A DNA stretch of 13,328 nt from Candidatus Bipolaricaulota bacterium (GTDB taxonomy: Bacteria > Bipolaricaulota > Bipolaricaulia > RBG-16-55-9 > DRXL01), in contig JAOAIA010000037.1 in NCBI GenBank assembly GCA_026414955.1, positions 1 to 13,328 of the forward strand. The letters are read 5' to 3'. Within the stretch, counting starts at the first letter, position 1. The number at the start of each line of letters is the position of its first letter. The position numbers and the translations under genes were made by a program. The notes beneath the pieces were generated by a model. It was not told the DNA's origin and made no database searches. It worked only from the letters and a program-made list of their open reading frames with translations. Positions 1 to 6,070 of the stretch are shown piece after piece.

Positions 1-70
1 CTTCCATAGTCTCTTCGATGCGATACTCATGGCGGGCTTTGCGGTTGGTGGCAACGACTCTTTCGCTCAT
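1..70 (-). CDS. smpB: SsrA-binding protein SmpB, N-terminal fragment (runs off window start)
   Basis: Reading the minus strand from an ATG at 70-68 gives 23 codons beginning MSERVVATNRKARHEYRIEE. This matches the conserved SmpB N-terminus, in particular the NRKARHEY block. SmpB binds tmRNA (SsrA) and delivers it to stalled ribosomes for trans-translation in the cytoplasm. Only the start is present; the rest lies beyond position 1. No clear Shine-Dalgarno precedes the ATG; the leader is occupied by a tandem hairpin repeat (76-99). The gene lies downstream of, and in the same direction as, tRNA-Met (206-282), with only hairpin repeats and no U-tract terminator between them, so read-through from the tRNA promoter is possible. 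Family assignment is from the recognisable motif; the fragment is too short to check more. Confidence 0.85.
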   Translation of the reverse strand, partial: MSERVVATNRKARHEYRIEETME

Positions 71-75
71 AGGGG

Positions 76-99
76 CAAGCTTCGCTTCAAGCTTCGCTT
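76..99. repeat. 12-bp tandem duplication forming AAGC-TTC-GCTT triloop hairpins
   Basis: CAAGCTTCGCTT occurs twice back to back (76-87 and 88-99). Each copy can fold as AAGC/GCTT with a TTC triloop. It lies directly upstream of the smpB start, within its likely leader, and shares the stem-triloop-stem design with the larger array at 111-206. Confidence 0.8.
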
Positions 100-110
100 G
101 ACGTTCATCT

Positions 111-206
111 TGGCCAGCCGGAGGCTGGCCAAGGCGTACGGTCCAGGCGAAGCCTGGTTGGCCAGCCGGAGGCTGGCCAAGGCGAACAGTCCAGGCGAAG
201 CCTGGT
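111..206. repeat. Two tandem 48-bp units, each with two triloop hairpins
   Basis: Units 111-158 and 159-206 differ at only two positions. Each contains a 10-bp inverted repeat with a GGA triloop (for example 110-132, TTGGCCAGCC/GGCTGGCCAA) and a 6-bp inverted repeat with a GAA triloop (144-158 and 191-205, CCAGGC/GCCTGG). The last hairpin directly abuts the mature CCA end of tRNA-Met (206-208). On the minus strand no T-run follows any hairpin, so these are not classical terminators. They could act as tRNA 3'-processing or RNA-stability elements, or simply be a small mobile repeat. The function is inference; the repeat itself is plain in the sequence. Confidence 0.85.
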
Positions 207-282
207 GGTGGCGGGGGAGGGACTCGAACCCTCTACCTGCCGCTTATGAGACGGCCGCTCTAACCAAATGAGCTACCCCGCC
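206..282 (-). tRNA. tRNA-Met (anticodon CAU), elongator type
   Basis: The minus strand folds as a full cloverleaf: acceptor GGCGGGG/CCCCGCC, D-stem GCTC/GAGC, anticodon stem GCCGT/GCGGC (one U-G pair), loop CTCATAA with anticodon at 248-246, T-stem GAGGG/CCCTC with TTCGAGT loop, A73 and an encoded CCA. G1-C72 pairs normally, so this is not the initiator. A CAU anticodon could also belong to the lysidine-modified tRNA-Ile; the overall body looks more like elongator Met. Unusually, position 15 is U and position 48 is A, the reverse of the normal purine15-pyrimidine48 tertiary pair. It has its own promoter (295-323). Confidence 0.93.
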
Positions 283-294
283 GCTCTTCAAGTT

Positions 295-323
295 AGTCTA
301 GCACGTCTTGACTTGCTTGGCAA
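295..323 (-). promoter_or_regulatory. Promoter of tRNA-Met
   Basis: On the minus strand TTGCCA (323-318) and TAGACT (300-295) are separated by 17 bases, a sigma70-like arrangement. Transcription would start about 6 bases before the tRNA 5' end at 282. The -35 matches consensus at 5 of 6 and the -10 at 4 of 6. It lies just downstream of the fMet terminator, which supports separate transcription of the two tRNAs. Confidence 0.55.
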
Positions 324-329
324 CCCTCT

Positions 330-360
330 AAAAAAATATCGTGCCGCCCGAGGGCGGCAC
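330..360 (-). terminator. Rho-independent terminator after tRNA-fMet
   Basis: On the minus strand, GTGCCGCCC-TC-GGGCGGCAC (360-341) forms a perfect 9-bp GC-rich hairpin. It is followed after GATA by a run of seven T (336-330). It begins 8 bases past the CCA end of the initiator tRNA. Confidence 0.9.
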
Positions 361-367
361 AAAAGTC

Positions 368-443
368 TGGTTGCGGGGGTCGGATTCGAACCGACAGCCT
401 CCGGGTTATGAGCCCGACGAGCTTCCTGTTGCTCCACCCCGCA
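368..443 (-). tRNA. Initiator tRNA-fMet (anticodon CAU)
   Basis: The minus strand closely matches bacterial initiator tRNA. It has an anticodon stem with three consecutive G-C pairs (GGG/CCC) around the CTCATAA loop, D-stem GAGC/GCTC with the initiator-type A11-U24 pair, T-arm GTCGG-TTCGAAT-CCGAC, A73 and an encoded CCA (370-368). Position 1 is U opposite A72, giving a weak U-A pair where the best-known initiators have a C1 x A72 mismatch. A strong promoter lies at 455-483 and a terminator at 330-360, so this is a single-gene transcription unit. Confidence 0.95.
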
Positions 444-454
444 CGTTCGCTCGT

Positions 455-483
455 ATTATAACACGTCCCTGCCCCACGCGCAA
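455..483 (-). promoter_or_regulatory. Promoter of tRNA-fMet
   Basis: On the minus strand TTGCGC (483-478), a 17-base spacer and a perfect TATAAT (460-455) precede the tRNA 5' end at 443, placing the start of transcription about 5 bases upstream of the mature end. The same TTGCGC -35 recurs in the candidate aminotransferase promoter (2847-2852). Confidence 0.75.
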
Positions 484-579
484 GTCGCCAACTCCCCTCT
501 CCCACGGGACAGTCCGCCCTTCTCCCCCAGCGTAATCGGCATTACTATACGAACAGTTCTCACAAGAAGGTGATAGATC

Positions 580-1155
580 GTGCGCTCGCGAATCATCGTC
601 ATAACGATAGTACTCGTTGGGCTGATCGCGCTCTTGTGGTATATCGGGCTCTATCGTCGTCCTGAGCACTCTGTATCGGTGATTCAGACCCCGGCCCCGC
701 AGCCGCGCGTCAGCCAGCCTCAGCAGCCCGTGGCGGCTCTTGCCGCTCCCCCAGCAACCCCGCAGCAGAGAGCAGAGCCGTGCCCGCGCGACCGCACCGA
801 CAACGGGATGCTGCGGCTCAGCGTGCGCTCGGTCCGCGCCACAAAACAGATCAGTTTCTGGACGCTCGACCCCGATCAGCGCTTCGTGATCGTCGAGGTC
901 TTCTTAGAAGCGATCACGGACTTTCAGATTGCGAGTCCTGCTGTGCTCTGGGTGGAAGAGCCTCATGGCACCGAGCGTAGTCGTAGCGTGGCGACCGGTG
1001 CGCTCGCCAATCCGTTGTGGTCGCTCAGCCCCTCGCGCGGCGAGGGCGTCGGCGGGCAAGTTGCCTTTGAGATCAGCGCCCAGACGCGCGACCTCAAGCT
1101 TCATTATGACCCGTTCTTGGCGCGTCGGCTCACTCTGTGCGTGAGCGTGCCGTGA
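580..1155 (+). CDS. Membrane-anchored DUF4352-like protein
   Basis: This 191-residue protein starts at GTG 580, chosen because AGAAGGTGAT (565-574), a strong match to the 16S anti-Shine-Dalgarno, lies at the right distance. Residues 5-24 are a hydrophobic segment with an Arg just before it, so an N-terminal anchor or uncleaved signal is likely. Residues 35-67 are a Pro/Gln/Ala-rich linker. Residues 75-190 look like an extracytoplasmic beta-sandwich of the DUF4352/telokin-like type: a strand leading into RFVIVEVFLEA, then a GQVAFEI strand late in the domain, where that family has its conserved G.v.F motif. That assignment is by pattern only. A C-rich palindrome at 1030-1046 encodes the loop around residues 150-157 (LSPSRGEG), probably an inserted repeat. 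The gene converges on the minus-strand gene at 1130-1645, overlapping it by 26 bases. Function unknown. Confidence 0.75.
   Translation: MRSRIIVITIVLVGLIALLWYIGLYRRPEHSVSVIQTPAPQPRVSQPQQPVAALAAPPATPQQRAEPCPRDRTDNGMLRLSVRSVRATKQISFWTLDPDQRFVIVEVFLEAITDFQIASPAVLWVEEPHGTERSRSVATGALANPLWSLSPSRGEGVGGQVAFEISAQTRDLKLHYDPFLARRLTLCVSVP
1030..1046. repeat. In-gene C/G palindrome (CCCTCGC-GCG-GCGAGGG)
   Basis: This is a perfect 7-bp inverted repeat with a 3-base loop, in frame inside the DUF4352-like gene. The encoded SPSRGEG peptide is the kind produced by the CCCCTC/GAGGGG repeats also seen in the protease and ABC ATPase genes. Membership of the same repeat family is inferred from composition and context. 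Confidence 0.5.
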
Positions 1156-1645
1156 GCGTATAGCCCCAGGCTGCGCCCGTCCCCGCCGAGAGGGGAATGA
1201 CCCCAAAGAGCACGACAGGGATGAGCATATCTCTCAGAGCTTGGGCTTGCGAGGTATCTCCCAATGAGCGCAGCGCCCAGTCCGAGACGAAGAACGCCGC
1301 AGCCCCAGCAAGGCCCGCGCCAAGGAGCGCCGTCCAGACGTTCCCCTGGATCTTCTGAAAATTTCCCACAACGCTCACGCCTACGGTCGCGCCGATAGGA
1401 ACCCCGGGAATGTACCCATAGAGCATGGCCCCGGCAAGACAGGTCAGATCGGCCCACGGCCCTGGGTCTGTTATCACGCGGCAGATGCCGTAGGCTGCGA
1501 ACCCACCCCCGACGCCGCCGACGAGCGCCCCAAGAGAGCCACCGAGCAGAAGCTGCCCAAAGTTGACGGTTGACGGCTCCGGCTGGGCTTGCACAGCAAG
1601 AGAACCCCCCACAACGAGCGCGATGATCATCACGAGTGCGCGCAT
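1130..1645 (-). CDS. Small glycine-rich membrane protein, unknown function
   Basis: This 171-residue protein starts at ATG 1645-1643, with AAGGAGG four bases upstream; that Shine-Dalgarno lies inside the end of the aminotransferase gene, and the two genes overlap by 16 bases, which suggests translational coupling. Residues 1-20 are a signal peptide with a plausible cut after VQA. The rest is four hydrophobic Gly/Ala-rich stretches, roughly residues 28-52, 68-92, 101-122 and 139-163. These contain GxxxG-like spacing (GALVGGVGGG, GAGLAGAA), typical of tightly packed helices. No catalytic motif is visible and I do not recognise the family. The 3' end overlaps the convergent gene 580-1155 by 26 bases and no terminator is visible. 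Composition and the strong ribosome site argue that it is real. Confidence 0.7.
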   Translation of the reverse strand: MRALVMIIALVVGGSLAVQAQPEPSTVNFGQLLLGGSLGALVGGVGGGFAAYGICRVITDPGPWADLTCLAGAMLYGYIPGVPIGATVGVSVVGNFQKIQGNVWTALLGAGLAGAAAFFVSDWALRSLGDTSQAQALRDMLIPVVLFGVIPLSAGTGAAWGYTLTARSRTE

Positions 1646-2784
1646 AATGCCTCCTTCTTGGCGCAGATGTGTAGTGCGGCGCGTACCCCTGCCCCAAGCT
1701 CAAACTTATGTCCTACCTTATGCAGCACAAGCTCTAAAGCTGCGAGCGTGCCCAGGACGTCTTTGGCCCCGACGTCTCCGATGTGCCCAATCCGCAGGAT
1801 CTTGCCCTTCAGATGATCCTGCCCGCCCGAAATTTTTATCTGAAAATCTCTGCGCAGGGTCTCGAGGATCTCTTTGCCGTTCAGCCCTTGAGGGACATGA
1901 ACAGCGGTGCAGACCGGCCCAGGCCGCTCGCTGAAGAGTTTTAAGTTCATAGCGTGAACGGCTGCACGTGTTGCTTGAGCGTAGAGCTCCGTGCGCGCTA
2001 TGAGATTGTCGAGGCCCTCCTCGAGAATAATATTTAAAGCTTCATCGAGGGCCATGACCAAAGAAATAGCCGGGGTGAAGGGCGTGAAGTAGAGATTCTT
2101 CTTGGACATCTGAAAATCCCAGTAGTACTTGGGCAGATCGGATCTTTCGGCACGCTGCCAGGCGCGCGCGCTCACGCTCACGAACGCCAGCCCCGGCGGC
2201 ACCATCAGCGATTTCTGCGACGCGGCGACCACGCAGTCTATACCCCATTTATCTGGTTCGCACGGCACGACCCCCAGCCCACTGATCGCGTCTACGACCA
2301 GGAGCACGTCACGCTCGTTCGTAATTTGCGCGATCTTTTCGATATCGTAGACCGTGCCCGTGGAAGTTTCGGAGAGCTGGGTGAAGACAGCACTGGCTTT
2401 CGGATGTGCGTCGAGGGCGTGCGCGATCTGCTCGGGGTGCACTGCTCTGCCCCACTCGATCTGAATAACGTGATGGTGCACGCCGAACGCTTGACACAGC
2501 TCGCGCCAGCGTTGCCCAAATTTTCCGCCCTCGACCACGATCACTTCGTCCTTCGTGTTGAGTAAATTGGCGATGCACGCCTCCATCGCGCCGGTGCCCG
2601 ACGCCGCGAAGTAGAGAATCGTATTTTGTGTTCGGAAGACTTGCTTGAGCTTGGCGTCTACCCGCTGGAGCAGCTCGGAAAACTCTTCCCCACGGTGATA
2701 GAGAATTTCTTGGCTTTCGGCCAGTGCAACGCGCCGCGGGACGTTGACTGGGCCAGGAGTGAGCAAGAAATCGCGCCTCGCCAT
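1630..2784 (-). CDS. Class V aminotransferase (alanine-glyoxylate / serine-pyruvate type)
   Basis: This 384-residue PLP enzyme has a typical length for the family. TPGPVNVP at residues 9-16 is the usual N-terminal signature. ASGTGAMEA (61-69) is the PLP-phosphate loop, D165 in VVDAISGLG should contact the pyridine nitrogen, and K191 in ASQKSLMVPPGL is the Schiff-base lysine. These enzymes move amino groups between alanine or serine and glyoxylate, pyruvate or hydroxypyruvate in the cytoplasm; which pair this one uses cannot be read from sequence. An in-frame ATG at 2802 exists, but the Shine-Dalgarno AAAGGAGG lies between it and the ATG at 2784, four to five bases from the latter, so 2784 is chosen. 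The gene is probably cotranscribed with the small membrane protein that overlaps its end. A candidate promoter is at 2824-2852. Confidence 0.93.
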   Translation of the reverse strand: MARRDFLLTPGPVNVPRRVALAESQEILYHRGEEFSELLQRVDAKLKQVFRTQNTILYFAASGTGAMEACIANLLNTKDEVIVVEGGKFGQRWRELCQAFGVHHHVIQIEWGRAVHPEQIAHALDAHPKASAVFTQLSETSTGTVYDIEKIAQITNERDVLLVVDAISGLGVVPCEPDKWGIDCVVAASQKSLMVPPGLAFVSVSARAWQRAERSDLPKYYWDFQMSKKNLYFTPFTPAISLVMALDEALNIILEEGLDNLIARTELYAQATRAAVHAMNLKLFSERPGPVCTAVHVPQGLNGKEILETLRRDFQIKISGGQDHLKGKILRIGHIGDVGAKDVLGTLAALELVLHKVGHKFELGAGVRAALHICAKKEALCAHS

Positions 2785-2823
2785 AGGGCCTCCTTTCTTC
2801 ATGTGATTTGCGAACGTCGGAAG

Positions 2824-2852
2824 ACTTTATCAAAACCGCAGGAGCGGCGCAA
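2824..2852 (-). promoter_or_regulatory. Candidate aminotransferase promoter
   Basis: On the minus strand TTGCGC (2852-2847), 17 bases, then TAAAGT (2829-2824) lie about 40 bases before the chosen start. The -35 is the same hexamer as in the tRNA-fMet promoter; the -10 is a modest 4 of 6 match. It is back to back with the plus-strand promoter at 2854-2882. Confidence 0.45.
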
Positions 2853-2853
2853 C

Positions 2854-2882
2854 TTGCTCCACCCAGCTTGTCTCGTTATAAT
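2854..2882 (+). promoter_or_regulatory. Promoter of the protease operon
   Basis: TTGCTC (2854-2859), a 17-base spacer and a perfect TATAAT (2877-2882) stand just 10 bases before the ATG at 2893. Transcription would begin at about 2889, leaving a leader of only a few bases and no room for a Shine-Dalgarno. The mRNA is therefore probably leaderless or nearly so. Its position also fixes the protease start at 2893 rather than at upstream in-frame ATGs, which overlap the aminotransferase gene. Confidence 0.65.
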
Positions 2883-2892
2883 CGAGCATCCT

Positions 2893-5139
2893 ATGACTCG
2901 TCTGCATTCTGACTTTTGGGCGCTCCTGGGGAGCGTTTTTGTTGCTGTTATACTGCTTCTGAGCGTCATATCGTCATCTTCGACCCCTCCTCCGGCCCCT
3001 CCCCAACACGGGGAGGAGAGCTTCTCCGAAGACCCCTACACCAAGCTCGATCCGTTTCTCCGATTGCTGGCACAGCGCGCCCAGCGGGAACCGCACTTCG
3101 ATGTAGCGCGGTTTGCCCCGCTGGCTGCTGTGTATACAGACCCCTCCCCAACCCAGGGAGGGGAGCAAAAGATAGGTGTGCTCATCAAGATCACAAGTTC
3201 TCTTCCGTATCTTCCGGGGGTGTCTATCAACTCACTCACACGAGATCTCGTCAGCGCCCGCGTCACCCTCAACCAACTGCGAGAGTTGGCCCAGCTCTCC
3301 CAAGTCGTCTTCATCGAGGCTGACTATCGGCTGGAGCCACATATTGACAAGAGCGTTCCCGCGGTGGGCGGGCGCTTCTTGCACGAGGCCAATCCCCGCG
3401 CCACCGGCCAGGGGGTCATCGTCGGCTTCGTAGACACGGGCATTGATTGGTCTCACCCGGATTTTCGCACAGATCGCGACGGCGACGGCTTTGAGGAATC
3501 TTCTCGGATCGTATGGGTGTGGGATCAGACGGAGACGGGGTTCTTCGGCAGTCCCCGAAAAGTCCCGTTCGGCACGGAATACACTCGTGAGGAGATCGAG
3601 CTGGCTCTACGCACAAATGCTCACATCGTCAACGAGCGCGATGGGTCCGGCCACGGCACGCACACGATAGGGATCGCCGTTGGGGATGGCTCAGCGTCGG
3701 GCGGGACGTATGTGGGCATGGCCCCACAGGCCGAGATGATCGTAGTCAAGACGAGCTATTTCAGCACGGACATCGTCGAGGGCGTGCGCTATGTCTTTGA
3801 GAAAGCGAGCTGGCTGGGCAAGCCCGCTGTTGTCAATCTCAGTTTGGGCGGGCACTTCGGGCCGCACGACGGCACAAGTCTCTTCGAGCAGAGCTTGGAA
3901 GCGTTCTTAGAGCAACCCGGCCGCGCTCTGGTTGCTTCAGCAGGCAACGACGGCGATCAACGCATTCACGTTGGGGAGTATCTGCGCGCGCGCGCGTCGT
4001 TCACGTTTACGTTTGTCCCCAACGAAGAGACGGCGTATGTGAACATCTGGTATCCTGGTGCAGCGAATTTCACAGTTGCGGTGACCTCGCCGGGGATCAA
4101 CGGGCCGCCGCAGACGGTATTAGCACTACGCGGCCAGGGCGAGTTTCAGAACACCCCCGACGGCTCCGTCCAGATAGATAACGCCGGAGGCGGGCTGGAC
4201 CCGCGCAATCGAGATCGCGCCATTGCGATCTCGCTGGAGAAGGTTCAACCCGGCTCACGCTGGTCTATCACCCTGACTGATCAAGGGGGCACAGGCGGAC
4301 GCTTCGACGCCTGGCCGGGACTCTCGACGATGGGGTACTTCCCCGAAGGCGACTCGCTCTCGACGGTCACCGAGCCGGCAACCGCAAAGAAGATCATCGC
4401 CGTTGGGGCGTACACGACAAAAGTCTCATGGCAAGGAGCCGACGGCGAACCCCACAGGTTCACCGACGCCCAGAGCGAAGGGCAGCTCGCGAGATTTTCC
4501 GCACGTGGGCCGACCCGCGACGGACGCTTAAAACCCGATCTCACAGCACCGGGAACTGCTATTGTCTCGGCCTTGGCGAAAGACTCTGAAATCTCCCGCA
4601 GCGAGAAGCTTGTTTTGCCGGGGCGCGCCTACGCTGCGATGCAGGGGACGTCTATGGCCGCGCCGCACGTCGCCGGAGCCGTCGCGTTGCTCTTGCAAGC
4701 CCAGCCCGATCTTCGTGCCGACGAGATTCTCGCTCAGTTGCAGCGCACGGCGCTCCAAGATGCGTTCACCGCGAGCGGCCCGACGACAGCGTGGGGGGCA
4801 GGGAAACTACAAGCCGACCGGGGCTTCGAGACATTGGGGTTGCACGAGCAGCTCAGTGCAAGTCGCCCGGCGCTCAAAGTTGGCCCAAACCCAGCATCTC
4901 CATCTCAGTCCGTGACATTCTTTTACTCCGTCGCTACGACTCCTCGCACCGTTGAGCTGAAGGTTTTCGATCTCGTCGGCCGGCCCGTCTATTCTGCGGT
5001 GCTCTCCCCGCACAGCCAACGGTTCCAATGGGCGCTGCGCGATGACCGGGGTGAGCCGCTCCCGCCGGGGCTGTACATCGCCATTGTCATAGCCAATGGC
5101 CGACCGAGCGCCCCGCACCCCCTGATCGTGCGAAGATAG
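2893..5139 (+). CDS. Secreted subtilisin-like serine protease (S8) with type IX-like C-terminal sorting domain
   Basis: 748 residues. The start at ATG 2893 follows the promoter by 10 bases; the open frame extends further upstream but runs antisense to the aminotransferase. Residues 1-30 form a signal peptide. Residues about 93-150 look like an I9-type propeptide (IGVLIKI, then VVFIEADYRLEPHID). The catalytic residues are in standard contexts: D181 (GFVDTGID), H254 (GSGHGTHT), oxyanion N352 (ASAGNDGD) and S587 (MQGTSMAAPHVAGA). A beta-rich insertion of roughly 130 residues lies between N352 and S587, as in some Csp-like S8 enzymes. Residues about 661-748 form a FlgD-Ig/type IX CTD-like domain: VGPNP, then VFDLVGRPV, then LPPGLYIAIV near the end. 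Two C-rich palindromes encode low-complexity stretches near residues 31-47 and 83-90. The porV-like gene follows after two bases. Confidence 0.95.
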   Translation: MTRLHSDFWALLGSVFVAVILLLSVISSSSTPPPAPPQHGEESFSEDPYTKLDPFLRLLAQRAQREPHFDVARFAPLAAVYTDPSPTQGGEQKIGVLIKITSSLPYLPGVSINSLTRDLVSARVTLNQLRELAQLSQVVFIEADYRLEPHIDKSVPAVGGRFLHEANPRATGQGVIVGFVDTGIDWSHPDFRTDRDGDGFEESSRIVWVWDQTETGFFGSPRKVPFGTEYTREEIELALRTNAHIVNERDGSGHGTHTIGIAVGDGSASGGTYVGMAPQAEMIVVKTSYFSTDIVEGVRYVFEKASWLGKPAVVNLSLGGHFGPHDGTSLFEQSLEAFLEQPGRALVASAGNDGDQRIHVGEYLRARASFTFTFVPNEETAYVNIWYPGAANFTVAVTSPGINGPPQTVLALRGQGEFQNTPDGSVQIDNAGGGLDPRNRDRAIAISLEKVQPGSRWSITLTDQGGTGGRFDAWPGLSTMGYFPEGDSLSTVTEPATAKKIIAVGAYTTKVSWQGADGEPHRFTDAQSEGQLARFSARGPTRDGRLKPDLTAPGTAIVSALAKDSEISRSEKLVLPGRAYAAMQGTSMAAPHVAGAVALLLQAQPDLRADEILAQLQRTALQDAFTASGPTTAWGAGKLQADRGFETLGLHEQLSASRPALKVGPNPASPSQSVTFFYSVATTPRTVELKVFDLVGRPVYSAVLSPHSQRFQWALRDDRGEPLPPGLYIAIVIANGRPSAPHPLIVRR
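2998..3016. repeat. In-gene C-rich palindrome 1 of the protease gene
   Basis: CCTCCCC (2998-3004) and GGGGAGG (3010-3016) flank a 5-base loop. The repeat lies in frame just after the signal peptide and encodes a Pro-rich stretch. It shares the 12-mer CCCCTCCCCAAC with the second copy at 3141. Confidence 0.7.
3141..3163. repeat. In-gene C-rich palindrome 2 of the protease gene
   Basis: CCCCTCCC (3141-3148) and GGGAGGGG (3156-3163) form a perfect 8-bp stem with a 7-base loop. The repeat encodes DPSPTQGGE just before the first strand of the propeptide. It shares the 12-mer CCCCTCCCCAAC with the copy at 2998-3016. Confidence 0.75.
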
Positions 5140-5141
5140 CT

Positions 5142-6047
5142 ATGTTTATCCCGACGACTGAAGTCGCCAGCTCAGTAAGTGCACGCGTGCTGAAGCACGC
5201 TCTCCGGCCCTCTTCAGTGGGCTTGCATCTCCTAAGCCGGCTGCTTCAGCAGTCGGCGCTCTGTCTGTTGTGCCTGACGCTGATCCCCGTCAGCAGCAGT
5301 GCAGCGCCGATCATCTTCGAGATGGGGGCAAGCGCGCGGGCGATGGCCCTCGGCGGCGCCTTTTCTGCCATCGCCGACGACGAGAGCGCCGTCTTCTATA
5401 ACCCTGCGGGCTTGGCGTTCCTTGACAAAACCACAGTCGCGGCGTTCTACCAGCGCGCGTTTGACGTCGTCCATCACGTGGCGTTGGCGGGGGCGATACG
5501 TAATTGGGGCGCTCAGTTTATTCAGATAGACACAGGCCCCCTCGAGAGCACCAACGAGTTCGGCAACCCGTCGGGTGAGCCAGCGCACTACGCGACTCAA
5601 GCGGGCTTGATCGGAGCTGCTTTCGGGATAGAGAACTTCGCGCTGGGGCTGCGCGGCAGGCTCTCCCGCGATGGTATCGAGACGGACTGGGGCATAGACC
5701 TCGGGGCGCTCGCGCAGCTCGGCTCGGTACGATTAGGCACGGTCGCCGAAAATCTTCTGGGAAGTAAGCCGATAGCGCTCCGGCTCGGCACGGCTTTCGT
5801 TCTGAGATTCAGCCCGCGCTTCACATTCACCGTATCGCTCGAGGCATGGAATCTCGTGAATCGTCCCGAGTTCCATATCGGGCTTGAGGCTTCTATCAAC
5901 GGGGTGCAGATTCGAGCTGGCTACGACGGCGTGGCCGTCATCACCGGGGCGGGGACGCGCTGGAACAGCGTCCGCCTCGACTGGGCCTACCGGATGCATC
6001 CCCAGCTCCCAGCCTCTACAATGGTTACTGTCGCGTATCTGTTCTAA
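5142..6047 (+). CDS. PorV/PorQ-family outer-membrane beta-barrel protein
   Basis: 301 residues from ATG 5142. The family signature follows the signal peptide: MGASARAMALGGAF, then ADDESAVFYNPAGLAF, as in PorV/PorQ (UPF0164) proteins. The rest alternates like barrel strands and ends in VAYLF, a C-terminal aromatic fitting BAM-dependent insertion. In Bacteroidota, PorV carries type IX substrates from the SprA translocon to the attachment machinery; a similar role here is inferred from the cargo-like protease before it and the giant barrel after it. The first 25 residues are unusual and are encoded by CTGAAG-core palindromes (5155-5252). An in-frame GTG at 5217 (V26) would give a cleaner signal peptide, ending near SSSA-AP, so the true start is uncertain. 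No strong Shine-Dalgarno precedes either; coupling to the protease stop at 5139 is likely. Confidence 0.88.
   Translation: MFIPTTEVASSVSARVLKHALRPSSVGLHLLSRLLQQSALCLLCLTLIPVSSSAAPIIFEMGASARAMALGGAFSAIADDESAVFYNPAGLAFLDKTTVAAFYQRAFDVVHHVALAGAIRNWGAQFIQIDTGPLESTNEFGNPSGEPAHYATQAGLIGAAFGIENFALGLRGRLSRDGIETDWGIDLGALAQLGSVRLGTVAENLLGSKPIALRLGTAFVLRFSPRFTFTVSLEAWNLVNRPEFHIGLEASINGVQIRAGYDGVAVITGAGTRWNSVRLDWAYRMHPQLPASTMVTVAYLF
5155..5252. repeat. Cluster of CTGAAG-core palindromes at the 5' end of the porV-like gene
   Basis: Three inverted repeats share a CTGAAG/CTTCAG core: CGACTGAAGTCG (5155-5166), GCGTGCTGAAGCACGC (5185-5200, perfect 7-bp arms) and CTGCTTCAGCAG (5241-5252). The outer ends, CCGACGACTG (5151) and CAGCAGTCGG (5247-5256), are imperfect inverted copies of each other. 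The cluster resembles one small mobile palindromic element lying in frame across the start of the coding region. Confidence 0.6.
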
Positions 6048-6070
6048 TAAGTAAGAGAGAGGGAGGACCT

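Noticed and set aside
111..206. CRISPR array
   Set aside because: Two adjacent near-identical 48-bp units without distinct spacers and with internal hairpins are not a repeat-spacer pattern.
29..271. Plus-strand open frame over the left end
   Set aside because: It is created by the repeat array and runs antisense through smpB and tRNA-Met.
2876..2881. Minus-strand TATAAC as aminotransferase -10
   Set aside because: It is the complement of the plus-strand TATAAT; no clear -35 lies upstream of it on the minus strand and it would leave a leader of about 90 bases, so the 2824-2852 pair fits better.
2626..2892. Upstream extension of the protease frame
   Set aside because: It is antisense to the aminotransferase, and the operon promoter lies downstream of these ATGs; a signal peptide begins cleanly at 2893.
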